64,000 nt of DNA from Pedobacter riviphilus (lineage in GTDB: Bacteria > Bacteroidota > Bacteroidia > Sphingobacteriales > Sphingobacteriaceae). Below, piece after piece: positions 63,982 to 64,000 of this stretch; position 1 is the first letter of the stretch, and each line of letters opens with the position of its first letter. The position numbers and the translations under genes are program-made. The notes under the pieces were generated by a model. That model did no database searches and was not told the DNA's origin. It saw only the letters and a list, made by a program, of their open reading frames with translations. The stretch lies in contig NZ_CP061171.1 in NCBI RefSeq assembly GCF_014692875.1, positions 3,782,001-3,846,000 on the forward strand, given 5' to 3'.

Positions 63982-64000
63982 CGCAAAAAAGATTTGTGAG

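Noticed and set aside
1..64000. CRISPR array, insertion sequence or prophage
   Set aside because: No regularly spaced repeats, transposase, integrase or phage structural genes were found; the repeats present are irregularly dispersed.

Overview
The window looks like chromosome of a Sphingobacteriaceae-type Bacteroidota, closest in style to Pedobacter. Reasons: an orphan SusC/SusD pair, a lipoprotein BamA-like protein (TamL) next to TamB, a GLPGLI-type domain, a HemC-HemD fusion, AT-rich spacers, few Shine-Dalgarno sequences and several exact TAnnTTTG boxes (the Bacteroidota -7 promoter element) ahead of genes. I see no tRNA, rRNA, insertion sequence, prophage or CRISPR array.

Layout. 1-941: the start of an ABC-transporter ATPase leaving the window on the left, then a DUF6364/PIN toxin-antitoxin pair. 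1004-4740: a beta-barrel protein, an anti-sigma-like membrane protein overlapping an ECF sigma factor, and an outer-membrane protein of unknown role. 4929-14900: a minus-strand heme cluster covering hemA, a hemC-hemD fusion, hemB, hemL, hemE and hemJ, with an OmpR-type two-component system and a small TPR membrane protein between hemL and hemE. 15512-23847: a hydrolase, a membrane protein, an MscS channel, ispG, and an envelope-stress-like set (RDD, LiaF-like, PspC-like) followed by an SDR. 23994-30805: MlaE/MlaF, a second toxin-antitoxin pair, an rRNA-type methyltransferase, a lipoprotein, msrA, an acyl-CoA-dehydrogenase-like flavoprotein, and a PnuC-family transporter behind a TPP riboswitch, which points to thiamine (PnuT). 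31164-47303: parC, a PNGase F-like enzyme, cdd, tamB-tamL, a YihY protein and parE. 47652-57754: an amino acid permease, an MFS/GPH symporter, a SusCD pair and rhlE. 58162-63886: leuS, a small lipoprotein, ftsX, a DUF3098 protein and uppP.

Three otherwise intact genes (hemL, ispG, the permease) are each broken by one missing base in a homopolymer run. Because hemL and ispG should be essential, sequencing or assembly error is the most likely cause. The spacers carry several families of dispersed palindromic elements. Low-complexity spacer-like sequence also sits inside the ispG reading frame, as a 7-bp tandem repeat, and inside the P3 arm of the TPP riboswitch. Other points for follow-up are the C-terminal QLGLF motif of ParC, the fused architecture of the PNGase F-like protein and the structured leader of rhlE.
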